A stretch of 64,000 nt of DNA from Corbicula japonica (taxonomy: Eukaryota; Mollusca; Bivalvia; Venerida; Cyrenidae): contig JAZAYU010000015.1 of NCBI GenBank assembly GCA_038501625.1, forward strand, positions 124,001 through 188,000, written 5' to 3'. Each line of letters begins with the position of its first letter. Position 1 is the first letter of the stretch. Of this stretch, positions 12,428 through 24,212 are shown piece by piece. The notes under the pieces are model-generated. The model did no database searches. It saw only the letters and a program-made list of their open reading frames with translations, and had not been told where the DNA came from. The position numbers were made by a program, and so were the translations under genes.

Positions 12428-12654
12428 TAACCCTTTCCTGTATAGATACACCTTTATTGCTAGGGCGAACAGTTTAGATCCAGATCAGCCGCCACCATCC
12501 GTGCCGTCTGATCACGATCTAAACTGTTTGCTTTTTTATTCATTAGGTTATTTCTGACCAAAATGCAACCAGTGCTGATCGGATGTGCCGGCTGATCTGG
12601 ATCTACACTGGTTGCGCATGCGTTAAAATGCGTATATATCAAGGAAAGGGTTAA
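12428..12654. repeat. Foldback family F1 copy
   Basis: It runs from AACCCTTTCCTGTATAGATA to ATCAAGGAAAGGGTTAA with all inner arms. Its right end is repeated at 12958-12986 because it lies at the start of the tandem duplication described next. Confidence 0.85.
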
Positions 12655-13288
12655 AGTGAATGATGTTGACACCAGGTGTTTGAGACCACTGCCTGTATTA
12701 ATGGTTATGTAACACCGAAGTGTCTTTACTTTATCATTTATGAAAGTACCAGGATTTGCCGACGGTAGGCTTCCAATCATATGTTAAGTTTTCCAGATAA
12801 ATGCACTCATGCAGGGTATAAAAGGCGAGTACCTGGTTCATCACAAGACATGTGTTTCATACGCTTTATTCCATACAACTGCCAGGACGCTACAAGTTTG
12901 CAGGGCTATCAAATAATAGTGTGCATGCACAGTAGAATAACAGTAGAATAACCAAAAAATGCGTATATATCAAGGAAAGGGTTAAAGTGAATGATGTTGA
13001 CACCAAGTGTTTCAGACCACTGCCTGTATTAATGGTTATGTAACACCGAAGTGTCTATACTTTATCATTTATGAAAGTACCAGGATTTGCCAACGGTAGG
13101 CTTCCAATCATATTTTAAGTTTTCCAGATGAATGCACTCATGCAGGGTATAAAAGGCGAGTACCTGGTTCATCACAAGACGTGTGTTTCATACGCTTTAT
13201 TCCATACAACTGCCAGGACGCTACAAGTTGGCAGGGCTATCAAATAATAGTGAGCATGCACAGTACAATAACAGTAGAATAACCAAAT
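12627..13288. repeat. Tandem duplication, two units of 331 bp
   Basis: Units 12627-12957 and 12958-13288 are nearly identical. Each starts ATGCGTATATATCAAGGAAA and ends in CAGTAGAATAACCAAA, and each carries GGGTATAAAAGGCGAG, a good TATA box. The few differences (ACCAGGTGTTTGAG versus ACCAAGTGTTTCAG, among others) point to a recent event. An open frame at 13183-13392 has no support as a gene. Confidence 0.9.
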
Positions 13289-13289
13289 A

Positions 13290-14570
13290 CATAACACCTG
13301 CATTATTTGTTGTCAATGCATGGTCCAATATCACAGTTTCCGGATGGAACTATATAGGAAGAAGCCCAAGTATCAGGAGAGGACAATATTAAGTTAACTA
13401 GTCACAATTGATCAAAATATTAATAGCTATCGACAGAGAGGAGGAAGTATGTTGCTGTATTCTGACGGCTTCTGATGGAGATATTGAAGGGCTGTTACTT
13501 TGTAGTATAAAAGCTACAAAACACATTTCCCGTGTTCTCTGTGAATATATTAAGCAGCTATCAGGAGAGGATATAGATTAGTAAGCATGAAATACCAGGT
13601 TACAGTCTGGAGATTGAGATCAGGTATACCTCGTTGGTAATTGATAAAAGATGATATCCATAATTCATAGATTTGGACATTGACTAAAGTAAGTTCGAGG
13701 ATAGAGGTCACCTGTTTGAAAGAAAGGTTTGTATAGGTTTATATAGATGAGTGATGATATATTTCATAAAAGTAGCCATCAACTGTCAATAAGTTGGAAT
13801 TAAGTTATCTGTTATATATATAATGTTGAACCCCTGATGGGGATCTAGATGTATTGCGCATCTGCTGGGAGCATGGTAGTAAAGAAGAACTTAACAGAAG
13901 AAAGATAAGAGGGTTATGTTAAAAATAAGAGCTAACGGCATTTAGTTTGACAAGAAACAATGTCTTGTGGCAGGTTGTTCCAATGAAATATTGCTGGTGG
14001 GAAAAATGATTATATGTAATAATTATCAGTTGTGGCAGAGATAAGTTGATATGCCAGTGATTGAGAATGTCTAGATTTCCTAGTCAATGGGAAAAGGTTT
14101 CCGGAAATAGGAATTTCTACAGGGCAGTTGGTAATCTTAAACATCATAGGCAGACAACTGTCTCATGATACGTCCTTGGTGTAATCAGCACCAGTGTAAA
14201 TATTCGAGCATCTTCGATACACTGGAATCATTTTTTACCCATAGTGCTGCCTTGCATTGCACTGCTTCGATTTGGTTTGTGAGTGTGTCTGTGTATGGGA
14301 CCAGACAGAAGACCTAGTAGATTAAACCCGGGGCAGAGGATCTGTCTGAAAGCAGTTTAATGGGTATTGCACACATTTTCCCTGTGTCTAAAAGCTATTT
14401 TTCTGTTCAACAGCTGCTGCATCTGTCAGATAGGATTGTATATAAGATGATTTATGTCCACATAGATCTATTTATATAAACATGATTGTGATCGAGGTAT
14501 CATACAACACAGTACAATATCGGCCATTAAAATTTATATATTACGTTAAACACATACCTTTAACAAAAAA
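13290..14570. other. Unrecognised stretch between the coiled-coil gene and SWI5
   Basis: No exon, RNA gene or repeat family of this window was recognised. It may contain the 5' non-coding exon of the minus-strand gene or remains of an older element. Confidence 0.3.
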
Positions 14571-14589
14571 ATATCATAAAACACCCTCC

Positions 14590-14742
14590 CACCCGGAACT
14601 GGAAAAAGAAATAAAGCACGTCAATTAAAATGACGTCAGTTAGTCAATGACGTTTACCGACCGGCTGACATTTGGCGGGAAAGTTGCTGAGTGATCTCAT
14701 CGTAATCCTGGAGGAAGTACTTGAGCAATTCTATGAGCAACG
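14590..14742 (+). promoter_or_regulatory. Candidate SWI5 promoter and 5' non-coding exon
   Basis: A perfect CRE (TGACGTCA, 14631-14638), a half CRE (TGACGTTT, 14648) and an E2F-type site (TTTGGCGGGAAA, 14671-14682) are clustered. About 60 bases further is a plausible splice donor (AACG|GTAACT, 14742). The first SWI5 coding exon begins at an acceptor (TTTCAG|AATG at 16449/16450), so an upstream non-coding exon must exist and this is the best candidate. E2F control would suit a recombination gene. The site may also serve the divergent minus-strand gene. All of this is inference from motifs. Confidence 0.4.
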
Positions 14743-15711
14743 GTAACTTATTTGCATGTAACAGGAACAATAGCAACATTCAAATTTGTTCATTATGAAA
14801 TACAAGTTAGGAAATGTGCTGGACCGTGTATTGTTTCCAATAAGCATATCCGTAAAGTGTAGGCTCATTCGGATAGCTCTGATTTCGGCTAGCACACAAA
14901 ATTATGTTGTCTTATTCAAAAAGGAGTAAACAAACATGATTTTAAAATCTTATGTGTTATTTTTCGAATACGAGATGTAAGTATAAAAGGAATCATCTTA
15001 AATCAAGGCTTTTGCAACTAAGCAATGCATTTCCGATTCCTATCGACATATTGGGACACCTGCAGTTTACCGGTACGCAAAATTTGTCGTTGTCGACCCA
15101 TAACTCCGCCTGCATTATAATTCATTTATTCATTTAACAGTTAGTTCAGAATATAGTGGTCAATGGGGGCTGCTGCCCCCACACCCCCGCTGGCATTAAA
15201 TTACTAATATATAATTATTATGCGAGCTCTATGTAAACATCCGTACCGGTAAACTGCATTCTAGCCGACATATTAACTACACAGGGGCTTTGAAGACGGA
15301 CCCTGTTTTCTCCAAAATTTGTATAAACTGGCTGCCTCCGCCGGCCCCCACCCACCCCCACCCCCCAAAAAAGGAGGTTCTACACTGGATAAACATATCG
15401 TTTTTGTTTTGATAGATTGGGACCATTATCAGTCTGTCCACACTGAATTTACTATCAAAAACCAAGTGCTCTGAAAATTGGTGTCCAGACTGATATAAGC
15501 CATTGAAGGGTGATAACAAAACTTCCATTTTGTAAAGCCCAATGTAAACACGGCTTTTAAAAATAGATCTACTATTTAAATGCTCATCAAATCAGACATC
15601 ACACATATATACTACAGTGTAACCATACTACGTAGATCCTGATCAGATGGCAAGGATGTTCCAACTTATCTGGATCTACATTGTTGGCCTATTCAATATG
15701 TACATGTATGA

Positions 15712-15830
15712 AGTGAAAGGTTACATCTCCTACAATAGGGCAGTATAAAATAAGCAACATTTCCTACAAGTGAAAGGTTAAATCTCCTACAATAGGGCAG
15801 TATAAAATACCCAAAATTTCCTACATGTCA
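15712..15830. repeat. Short tandem duplication, unit about 62 bp
   Basis: AGTGAAAGGTTACATCTCCTACAATAGGGC and the bases after it recur about 62 bases later as AGTGAAAGGTTAAATCTCCT. A half copy of F1 lies just before it (about 15600-15722). Confidence 0.75.
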
Positions 15831-16458
15831 ATATTACCCAAATATACAACAAACCAAGATCATGTTTATGACAGAGATCAGGGTCTATTAATTGGTAATT
15901 GATTAAATAGACCCTGCAGAGATGATATAGATCCAATATAGCTGGACTCCTATTTTTATTTCATCCAAACAAAAGAAATTATGTAGTCTCACAGACTTCA
16001 TGTAACAGAAAGTCTGGTGTCCTATAGTTAATAAGAACTAAATTTCCTATGCTGTCTGTACCTGTTGGGCTTCTGAGCACAGAAAATGTCAAGTTTTGTT
16101 AACCAAAATATGAATTGCCCTTTGGAGAGTGAGTTAATTTAATAAATTTAGCCTATTTCAAAATGTGAACATTCATCAAGTTGTCAACTTTCATATGTTT
16201 GTTCACTTTCTAGGCATTCCTGTTTTCATCATTCTTTTACTGCTGCTGATTTCATAAAATCTGCAAATGGCAATATCACGTAGGAAAGAAAACGTCTAAT
16301 AGTATGAACTAAAAAGCAACCCCTAAAGTGACCAGCCTGCTAATAAGACCACTTTTATGCAGACCCAAAAGCAGTCTTATAAACTTTTGGGTTTTACTGT
16401 ATATATGGTGTAAAGAGTTAATGGCAAATAACAAGCACTTAAATTTCAGAATGCTACA

Positions 16459-19400
16459 ATGACTGATACAAAGACAGAAGAGAGGAAGGGACTGAAGAGA
16501 AAGCTCCAGACACCATTTAAATCTCCAGTAAGTTGTTACAAGTGGTGAATAAATGCCTATTGAGTGGTTGCAGTCTGTGTAAATACATATATAACTGGCG
16601 ACTAAGCAGACACTTGGGTGAAAGCCTATTTATTGGATCGCGATTATCTGTAGCCCGACTATGGTTGAGCTAGTACAACACTTGTACTATCTCGCCATAG
16701 AGCTAGCTTTTATGGCGACGTGGTAGAGTGTCGGACTAGCACGCGAGGGGTCCCGGGTTCAATCCTTGGATCAGGTGAGGATTTTTTCAGAACCCTTGTT
16801 ACATATCTTACACCTTTACTCCATCTGTAAGCCTGTTACAGCATGGGCGAACAGTGCAGAATCAGATAAGCCAGTACACGTTTTGCGTCTGATCAGGATC
16901 TGCACTGTTTGCTTTTAGATTCTTTAGATTATTTCTAACCAAGAATCCCATATGATAAAAAGTGTATATATTGAGTATATTGGGTTAAAGCAGATACAGG
17001 AGAGTTTCATTTTATTCCTGTAACGGCAACCCATATAATATTTATATTCTTATTGATTTCTTCGTTTAAAAAAATTCGGTTCATTTTGCATGAACCGCAT
17101 GACCCGTAATGACGTCAGTAACGTCATGGCTGTTACTATTGAAAACTCCCACGTAGTACTCCCCCGTTTCACTTAATACTAATTTTTGAAAGCGTTCGAC
17201 TTAAGTTTATTTAAAGAAAAAAATGAATAAAATGTAAATATAAGTAATGATTCTTATTTTTGTGCGGTTCATGCAGATTGGACGTGCACGCGAGAGCTGG
17301 CAAATTTACCATAAAGCGCTAGCGTGCTTTATGGATTTGCCAGCTCTCGCGTGCATGTCCAATCTGCATGAACCGCACCAAAATAAGAATCATTCCTTAA
17401 ATGGAACATCACAATATTAAATTAGTAAAAAAAAAATTACTGATAATAGTTATTTTGTCTGTCACATGACTGTCTAGTTATTTGTAACATACTATTGTTC
17501 CTTATTAAAATATTCATGTACTATTTATCATAGAATTTAAATTGACAAATCTGGCATTATTGTGTTTTCTGCATTTAACCCTTGTTTTGTTATTTCTGTG
17601 TATGAATCAACCAGAATGTGGAAATCTGCATGATAAATATCAACAACAAACAATTAATTAGTTATAAGTGACAGGTGTTAACCCTTTCCCGTACAGATAC
17701 ACCTTTATTGCTAGGGCGAACAGTTTAGATCCAGATCAGCCGGCACATCCGTGCCATCTGATCAGGATCTAAACTGTTCGCTTTTTGATTCATTAGGTTA
17801 TTTCTGACCAAAATGCGACCAGTGCAGATCCTGATCAGATGGCACGGATGTGCCGGCTGATCTGGATCTACACTGGTCGCACATGCGTAAAAATGCATAT
17901 ATATACAGGAATAGGTTAACGCAGTTTCAGAGTAAGCCGGCTACCAGCGGTGTTATGAAGGACGATGACGAGCTCAGACAGAGACTGGATGCTGTAACCA
18001 AGCAAGTAGAGCAACTGAGGGCTCAGTAAGTAGAAGGCACAACTGTTTAACCCTTTACTTAATGGGATATGACTGTTATCTATAGAAAAATGGTGTAGAT
18101 CCAGATCAGCCAGCACTTCTACACCCTCTGATCAGGATCTACACTGTTAGCTTTTTATTCAATTTATACATTTCTGACCAAGAAGCAAACAATGTAGATC
18201 CTGATCAGATGGCATGGATGTGCTGGCTGATCTGGATCTACACTGTCGGCACATGCAATAAAATCCATATATATGGAGTTGTGGTAAACGGTTTTTATTT
18301 GCACATTATGCACAATTTGTTACATGTGCAACATCCTTGTAAACCTGGTTCAGCCAGCACACATAGGCTTAAAGAAAAAAAATGTTTACGGTAAACACAA
18401 CCCTAACTACATGTACTGACAGTCGCGGACCCTAGTAAATTTTTAATTTTTTGTGTTGTTTTTTTTTTTTTAAAAATATTGGGTGTAAATGAAATTTATT
18501 AGTTGTAATTGATTATTCAATAAACATTTATATGATAAAATTCTTTAAATCATCTGTTGTCATCATATTGATGACAGAATGAAGCTGCTTGATAACGCTA
18601 TTCAGTAAATCAACTCTGCAAATCACTTCTAATAACAATGAACAAAACCAGGGTAGATCCTAGGCTATAACATCTGCAGTGGATGTCCACAAAAGTTGTC
18701 CACTCTCTTGAGAAATACTTCTCCAACCTTCAACGTCTTCCTCTTAAGGTCATCAGAATGTTTGTGGACAAAACTATAATTATAATATTTACCACCTTGG
18801 CCTAAATCAATAACTAGCCAGATTGCTCCAGAAAATAGGACCCATTAATACTGAGTTTTACCAAATTAGCACTTTGTTAAGCCCCTTTCCAAACTTAAAA
18901 AACAAGCATCAGACACCTGCAGGTGCTGTTCTAGTTGTTCATTAGTTGCTGATGATTACTTCTGTGTTTAATGAGGCCTGCCAGAGGAGGAGCTGCAGTA
19001 TTTTACCATAGTTACTGATGATTATTTCTGTGTTTACAGAGGCCTGCCAGAGGAGCTACAGTATTTTACCTTTGTTTCTGATGATTATTTTTGTGTTTAC
19101 AGAGGTCTGCGAGAGGAGGAGCTACAGTATTTTACCATAGTTACTGATGATTATTTCTCTGTTTACAGAGGCCTGCGAGAGCAGGATCTACAGTATTTTA
19201 CCATTGTTTCTGATGATTATTTTTGTGTTTACAGAGGTCTGCGAGAGGAGGAGCTACAGTATTTTACCATAGTTACTGATGATTATTTCTGTGTTTACAG
19301 AGGTCTGCCAGAAGAGGAGCTACAGTATTTTGACATAGTTGCTTATAATTATTTCTGTGTTTACAGAGGCCTGCCAGAGGAGGAGCTACAGTATTTTACC

Positions 19401-21210
19401 AGTTACTGATGATTTTTTCAGTGTTTACAGAGGTCTGCGAGAGGAGGAGCTACAGTATTTTACCATAGTTACTGATGATTATTTCTCTGTTTACAGAGGA
19501 CTGCGAGAGGAGGAGCTACAGTATTTTACCATAGTTACTGATGATTATTTCTCTGTTTACAGAGGCCTGCGAGAGGAGGAGCTACAGTATTTTACCATAG
19601 TTACTGATGATTATTTCTCTGTTTACAGAGGCCTGCGAGAGGAGGAGCTACAGTATTTTACCATTGTTTCTGATGATTATTTTTGTGTTTACAGAGGTCT
19701 GCGAGAGGAGGAGCTACAGTATTTTACCATAGTTACTGATGATTATTTCTGTGTTTACAGAGGCCTTCCAGAGGAGGAGCTACATTATTTTACCATAGTT
19801 ACTGATGATTATTTCTGTGTTTACAGAGGCCTGCCAGAGGAGGAGCTACAGTATTTTGACGTATTTGTTTATAATTATTTCTGTGTTTACAGAGGCCTAC
19901 GAGAGGAGGAGCTACAGTATTTCACCGTAGTTGCTTATGATAATTTCTGTGTTTACAGAGGCCTGCGAGAGGAGGAGCTACAGACACATATAGATAAGAT
20001 GCACGAATACAATGAAATCAAGGATGTTGGACAGATGGTACTTGGAAGGATAGGTATAACATTGCGAAACAATTTCTGCTTCCGTCATCTCAATTTCTGA
20101 GATTTTCATCCCAAGTTTCTAACAGAAATATAACATGATTTCCTCTCAGAATTAAGATTCATTATTACATATCTGATTTATTATAATTTACCATTTACCA
20201 CTTTAATCTAAATGCATTTTCAATTTTCTCCATTGAAATTCTGGCCCTTTGTTCTCCAAATTGCAATGTGGTGCAGAAAAAAGCCTAGGGTATCTTTTAT
20301 AGAACGCATTTAAACCGATGCTTGTTTAGTGTATTGTTTTGACCCTTCCATCATACAATGAGACTTTTCTTTACAACAGTAGCAAGTTGCCAATTTCTTT
20401 AACATTCAAAGACAAATTTTGTTAGTGATGTATATAAATATTAGAGAAAATTGCAGCCGATTTATATTGAAGGTTAGATGTTAATAAAATGCTTTTTAAC
20501 AGGAGTACAGTGCTCTTCATCTGTTCAAAATCGGTCCAGAAATTACTGAGAAATAAGCAAAAAAACCTACCTGAAGTGAGTGATTTGTTTGTGCATGACA
20601 TTCTAAAAGTCACATGGTATAGCCACCCTGCATCTCCTAATTGCTAAAGCGGCATTACTTCAATTTAACCTGCTCCTGGATGAAATGTTACATGTATTTG
20701 GAACTATAGGCACAAATTTGCAGCATTAGTTCGGGCTAATAAAATTTTAATTTACTAAAATAAATTTGGTCCGGGCGGCTAAAAGCGAAAGTAGGATTTC
20801 CGAAACGTCACAGAAATCAAGATCCGCATGAAGTGGTCGCTTCGTCAAAAATAGGTGCTAAATATAGCTCCATTATATTTAGCTTCTTAAAAGTTCGTTA
20901 ATGATAATTTAACATTATCATTGAAAATCCCGTCTGTAAGAAAGAATTCTATCAGACCTTTTGTGTTCTGTTAGAGAGTTTATATATTGGAGTCTATATG
21001 AACATATATGATTTTTCAATAGTATACTCTTACTTAAGTTTAAGGCTGGGGCTTTAAATGATCAAAAATTGTTTCATTGTTAAAACCAATTGGTAAAAAT
21101 CATTCATACCAGAAAAACTATTTGTACCTGTAAACTGTTTTGCAGCAGACCTTGAGGGATTGTGCACGAAAGATCTGTATGACAAATACGGACTGAACCT
21201 GGAAGACTGA
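16459..21210 (+). CDS. SWI5: SWI5, DNA recombination and repair protein
   Basis: Four coding exons join in frame: 16459-16527, 17931-18025, 19959-20053 and 21146-21210, giving 107 residues. All junctions are GT-AG with matching phases. Exon 1 is basic and polar (KRKLQTPFKSP). Exon 2 gives a coiled-coil segment (DDDELRQRLDAVTKQVEQLR). Exons 3-4 hold the Swi5 signature: EEELQTHIDKMHEYNEIKDV, GQMVLGRI and, at the C-terminus, TKDLYDKYGLNLED. In the known family, Swi5 pairs with Sfr1/MEI5 and stabilises the RAD51 filament in the nucleus during homologous recombination. The 5' untranslated part starts in another exon upstream. A polyadenylation signal AATAAA is at 21610. Exon 3 is preceded by 15 tandem copies of its own first 26 bases with the acceptor (see 18960-19958), so alternative acceptors could add in-frame 22-residue units. 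Function is secure by family; expression is not shown. Confidence 0.92.
16705..16780 (+). repeat. tRNA-like sequence in SWI5 intron 1
   Basis: TGGCGACGTGGTAGAGTGTCGG resembles a D-arm with A-box and GGGTTCAATCC a B-box. The acceptor stem is not convincing. It is most likely the head of a tRNA-derived SINE. Confidence 0.4.
16808..16987. repeat. Partial foldback family F1 copy
   Basis: The first hairpin (GAACAGTGCAGAATCAGATA / CTGATCAGGATCTGCACTG) is kept, the second is deleted, and the end is TATATTGGGTTAA. Confidence 0.6.
17246..17394. repeat. Long near-perfect hairpin in SWI5 intron 1
   Basis: Arms of about 62 bases (AATGATTCTTATTTTTGTGC... and ...GCACCAAAATAAGAATCATT) enclose a second palindrome, CCATAAAGCGCTAGCGTGCTTTATGG in outline. 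The arms contain several CpGs (GGACGTGCACGCGAGAGC). A single short arm fragment (GGTTCATTTTGCATGAACCG) lies at about 17080. Confidence 0.9.
17678..17920. repeat. Complete foldback family F1 copy
   Basis: It runs from AACCCTTTCCCGTACAGATA to ATACAGGAATAGGTTAAC. Both double hairpins are almost perfect. It ends only 11 bases before SWI5 exon 2, so it supplies part of that exon's 3' splice region. Confidence 0.9.
18046..18292. repeat. Foldback family F1 copy in SWI5 intron 2
   Basis: It starts TTTAACCCTTTACTTAATGG, has full inner arms, and has a decayed end (TATATGGAGTTGTGGTAAAC). It begins 20 bases after exon 2. Confidence 0.75.
18960..19985 (+). repeat. Minisatellite of 66-bp units that copies a SWI5 splice acceptor and exon start
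   Basis: Sixteen copies are counted by the motif GAGGAGCTACAG (copy starts near 18988, 19036, 19104, 19170, 19236, 19302, 19368, 19432, then every 66 up to 19960). A unit reads roughly TTTACCATAGTTACTGATGA, TTATTTCTGTGTTTACAG, AGGCCTGCGAGAGGAGGAGC, TACAGTA. The middle part is a pyrimidine-rich 3' splice site and the third part the first codons (GLREEELQ) of SWI5 exon 3. Only the last copy runs on into the true exon. Copies 8 to 16 stay in one frame with no stop (open frame 19339-20100); spacing of 64 rather than 66 breaks the frame between copies 7 and 8. Confidence 0.95.
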
Positions 21211-21609
21211 AACAGTGTTCGAGACAACAGTGATTGTAAAGGCATCACAAGCTGCTTAAAGCAAGATTGAAACAGATACAAGATAAACCTAGAAAACTGC
21301 TGTCTGCAACAATTGTCACACATCAACCACTCATCTTTACACAGACAGTTTGGCAGATTGGAGATATTAAGAATGCCAATAGTAAACTTTCCTACAAAGT
21401 TGGAAATAATATATACCAAGCACAAACCACAGAATATTGACAAACAATCAAGATACTACACACAAAGTTCTACAATTGCTGGATGTTGGTTTCTTCCCAG
21501 ATATGTTCCCATGAGGTCAATTTATGTGAAATGAAGGATTTCCTTCTACAAGGAACAATCAGCTGGAGAGTTGAAGGCAAGGATAGATCTGTTCTCAGCA
21601 GTTCTATGA

Positions 21610-21615
21610 AATAAA
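21610..21615 (+). terminator. Polyadenylation signal for SWI5
   Basis: AATAAA lies 400 bases after the SWI5 stop codon, in sequence with no other gene signal. Confidence 0.6.
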
Positions 21616-21619
21616 GTTA

Positions 21620-23268
21620 TAAGCTTGCAGTGTTTAATTTTATCCTGGGAATGGCTGATTACTGTGGGTGACCAGTGTACAGCCAAATAAATCTGCACAT
21701 CTGTGTTCCATTTTCAGCTAATTTTAGTTTCGTATTAGGTCCCATTCTCAATGCAAATTTGTTGTTTTTCTGATGGTAAAATTCCCATGGATCAAAAAAA
21801 GCTATGGCTGTCGTAGTTATCTAAAAATGACACTTAATTATTTGTGCAACAGAAGTGTTACAGATTGATAAAGGCAAACAGTATAGTTAAGGGTTTTTAT
21901 AAATATCCAAGTTCTGTGTATTAAAATATTTCCAGTTACCAGGAATTTTGAAAGTAAATGTAGCTATTCCAATGTTCCATTGTAACAGTGAAGAACACCA
22001 TCTAATATTGATTCAATCCTTATATTTACACACATAAATACTCTGATTTATACAGGATCTGTGATACAACTGTAGTGGCAAAACATGTGTGCTTGTCAAT
22101 GTCATGTCAAAACATTGTGCAAAGTCCAATAAATTGTGAGCAGCTTTTACTCAAGCCATATCTCTTAAAGTGACATGTTATACTGTGTACCATCAGGAAT
22201 TATGATTTGTTAGATGAATAAGACGTCATCGTAGAAGATAAAGTTAAGGTGTAAATATGTTGCAGTGATTACTTTCTCTATACCTTAACTATGCATGCAC
22301 CAAATGCAAACATAGGTTTTTTGCTCCAATCTCTCTCACCGACAATTAAAAAAGAAAAACACAACTAGACAGAACTCTGCACCTTGCTTTAGTTGGACTT
22401 CCATTCTTGCTCTTCAAAAAATTCCTAAAGAACTTCTGTTATGATTAAATAAACATGAAAATTTTGTTGGCTGCCTAGATTAAGGATCAGTTTGTAAGCT
22501 TTTGGTATTAAACATATATGCTTATTTGTCCTATTTGTAAAGACTATTGGAAACAAAACTCGGTACATGTATAAATGCTACCATTAGACCATGTATTGAA
22601 CATGCAGTCCTTAAAATCGTAGCATATTATCTAGTCAGATAATTAACACTACAGAATTAATGGCTATTTTAACCCATTTCTCTAACATCATTTATGGTGC
22701 TGGCACACAGTGTAGATCCAGATCAGCTGGCACATCCATTCCATCTGATCAGGATTAACACTGTTGGCTTTTTGATTTATTAAGTATTTTATGACCAAAA
22801 AAGTGACCGGTGTAGATCCAGATCAGACAGCATGAATCTGTCAGCTTTTCTAGATCTGGAGTAAACAGTTTTAAGCCATATTTTTCTAGTCTTTTAAAAA
22901 GCATTTGCTATGTTAACCTATGACTCGCCTTGTGGTAACTTGTAAAAGATTTTATGTAATTTTTTTTATCCACCAGTAAAAACTTTACTGTTACATCACA
23001 CCTTCCATTCATAAAAAAATAAGCAATTGCTGTTTTCCAATTGTCACATGATTTTTTTTTTAATTGTATTATGATATCTTTGTTCATGTTTTTTTTTCAT
23101 ATTTGTAAATTGTATTTGCCAATGTTGACCAGATTATATGGGACTTGACCCCTATTTGTAAATATAAGTTAAATGGTAAATTTCCATAGATTACTTCTTA
23201 CCGAATCAGAACAAGCTTACAGCCTATTGTTAGCAGAAAAGTGCTACAAGCACAGACAAGGTCTACTC
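21620..23268. other. Intergenic stretch without a recognised gene
   Basis: Apart from an F1 copy at 22668-22885, I see neither exon nor RNA gene here. Confidence 0.4.
22668..22885. repeat. Foldback family F1 copy
   Basis: It starts TTTAACCCATTTCTCTAACA. The first hairpin is complete (GTGTAGATCCAGATCAGCTG) and the second degraded. Confidence 0.65.
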
Positions 23269-23976
23269 TTAAGGGCTTACCACACTCCTCCAAGTCCTGT
23301 TCATCGATAAAAAGAAAATTATCAAAATCTCAATAACGGCAAAATGCCGTTAAATGAAACTTTGCACAAATGTATGTTATTAATATGTTATTTTGCAGTT
23401 CATGGTAAAAGTACAGTAAAGAAAACTAGCGAGATCTAAAAATTCCCTCAACTTCTATTTACATAAATTTACAAAAACTAAACAACACATAACATCATTT
23501 TAAAAGCCCACATGAGTAGTATGATACTGACAACAATTTATTGTGTCCTGGTGACTTTCGTAAACTTAACGAGATATTAGTAAAAGTGTGTTTGACCTTC
23601 AATTTTCTGGTTGCTTCCAGGTATCGTAAATGGATGACAATCACTGATTTCTCTTTAAGTAGTTGAAAGCTTTTTACAAAGTACACAACATTTTCTTGTC
23701 AGTAACATTGCACTCACATGCACATAATTGCACATGCACATAATTTAAAATTATGTTTTGTATCGCTTAGTTTTTGTGAATTTATGTAAATAGAATTTTA
23801 AGGTCTAGCTTGTTTTCTTAACTATTCTAACGTGTCTTACTGTTTGCAAAATCAAGATACATTAGTAACATTCATTTGTGCAAAGTTTCATTAAACGGCA
23901 TTTTGCCATTATTGAGATTTTGATAATTTTCCTTTCATCGATGAACAGGATTGGGACGAGTGTGGCATTCCCTTAA
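23269..23976. mobile_element. Non-autonomous foldback element bounded by TTAA
   Basis: The left end TTAAGGGCTTACCACACTC is the imperfect inverse of the right end GAGTGTGGCATTCCCTTAA. Inverted similarity continues inward for about 90 bases (GTTCATCGAT..., then AATTATCAAAATCTCAATAA) and weakly to the middle. TTAA at both ends fits the target choice of piggyBac-type transposases. There is no transposase inside; the open frame at 23495-23686 has no support. Confidence 0.8.
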
Positions 23977-24212
23977 CGCAAGTTTGCCTATTTGATCTCT
24001 ATACAATTTGTTTTGTGGGTACACAAAGTAAAGAATGCCTTCCACCCAATAAAAACTGATCTATCAATGAAATTCTTCCATTTCTGGCGAGAAATTGTGT
24101 GGCCAAGGTCCGTTGTCAAAAAGGCCCTGCCCTCACTTCAGAGGTTATTTTGAAGATATAAATCAGGTGAAGCCAGTTGCTTGCTGGATATAAAGAGATA
24201 GATTTCCAGTCT

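Noticed and set aside
12460..12780. 106-residue minus-strand open frame with DPDQPAHP-like motifs
   Set aside because: This is the translation of F1 MITE arms, which recurs wherever F1 occurs (for example 35019-35210 and 8938-9180).
19339..20100. Open frame of 253 residues with a 22-residue repeat, as a repeat protein gene
   Set aside because: It is the SWI5 minisatellite read through intron and exon 3; only the last part is proven exon by family match.
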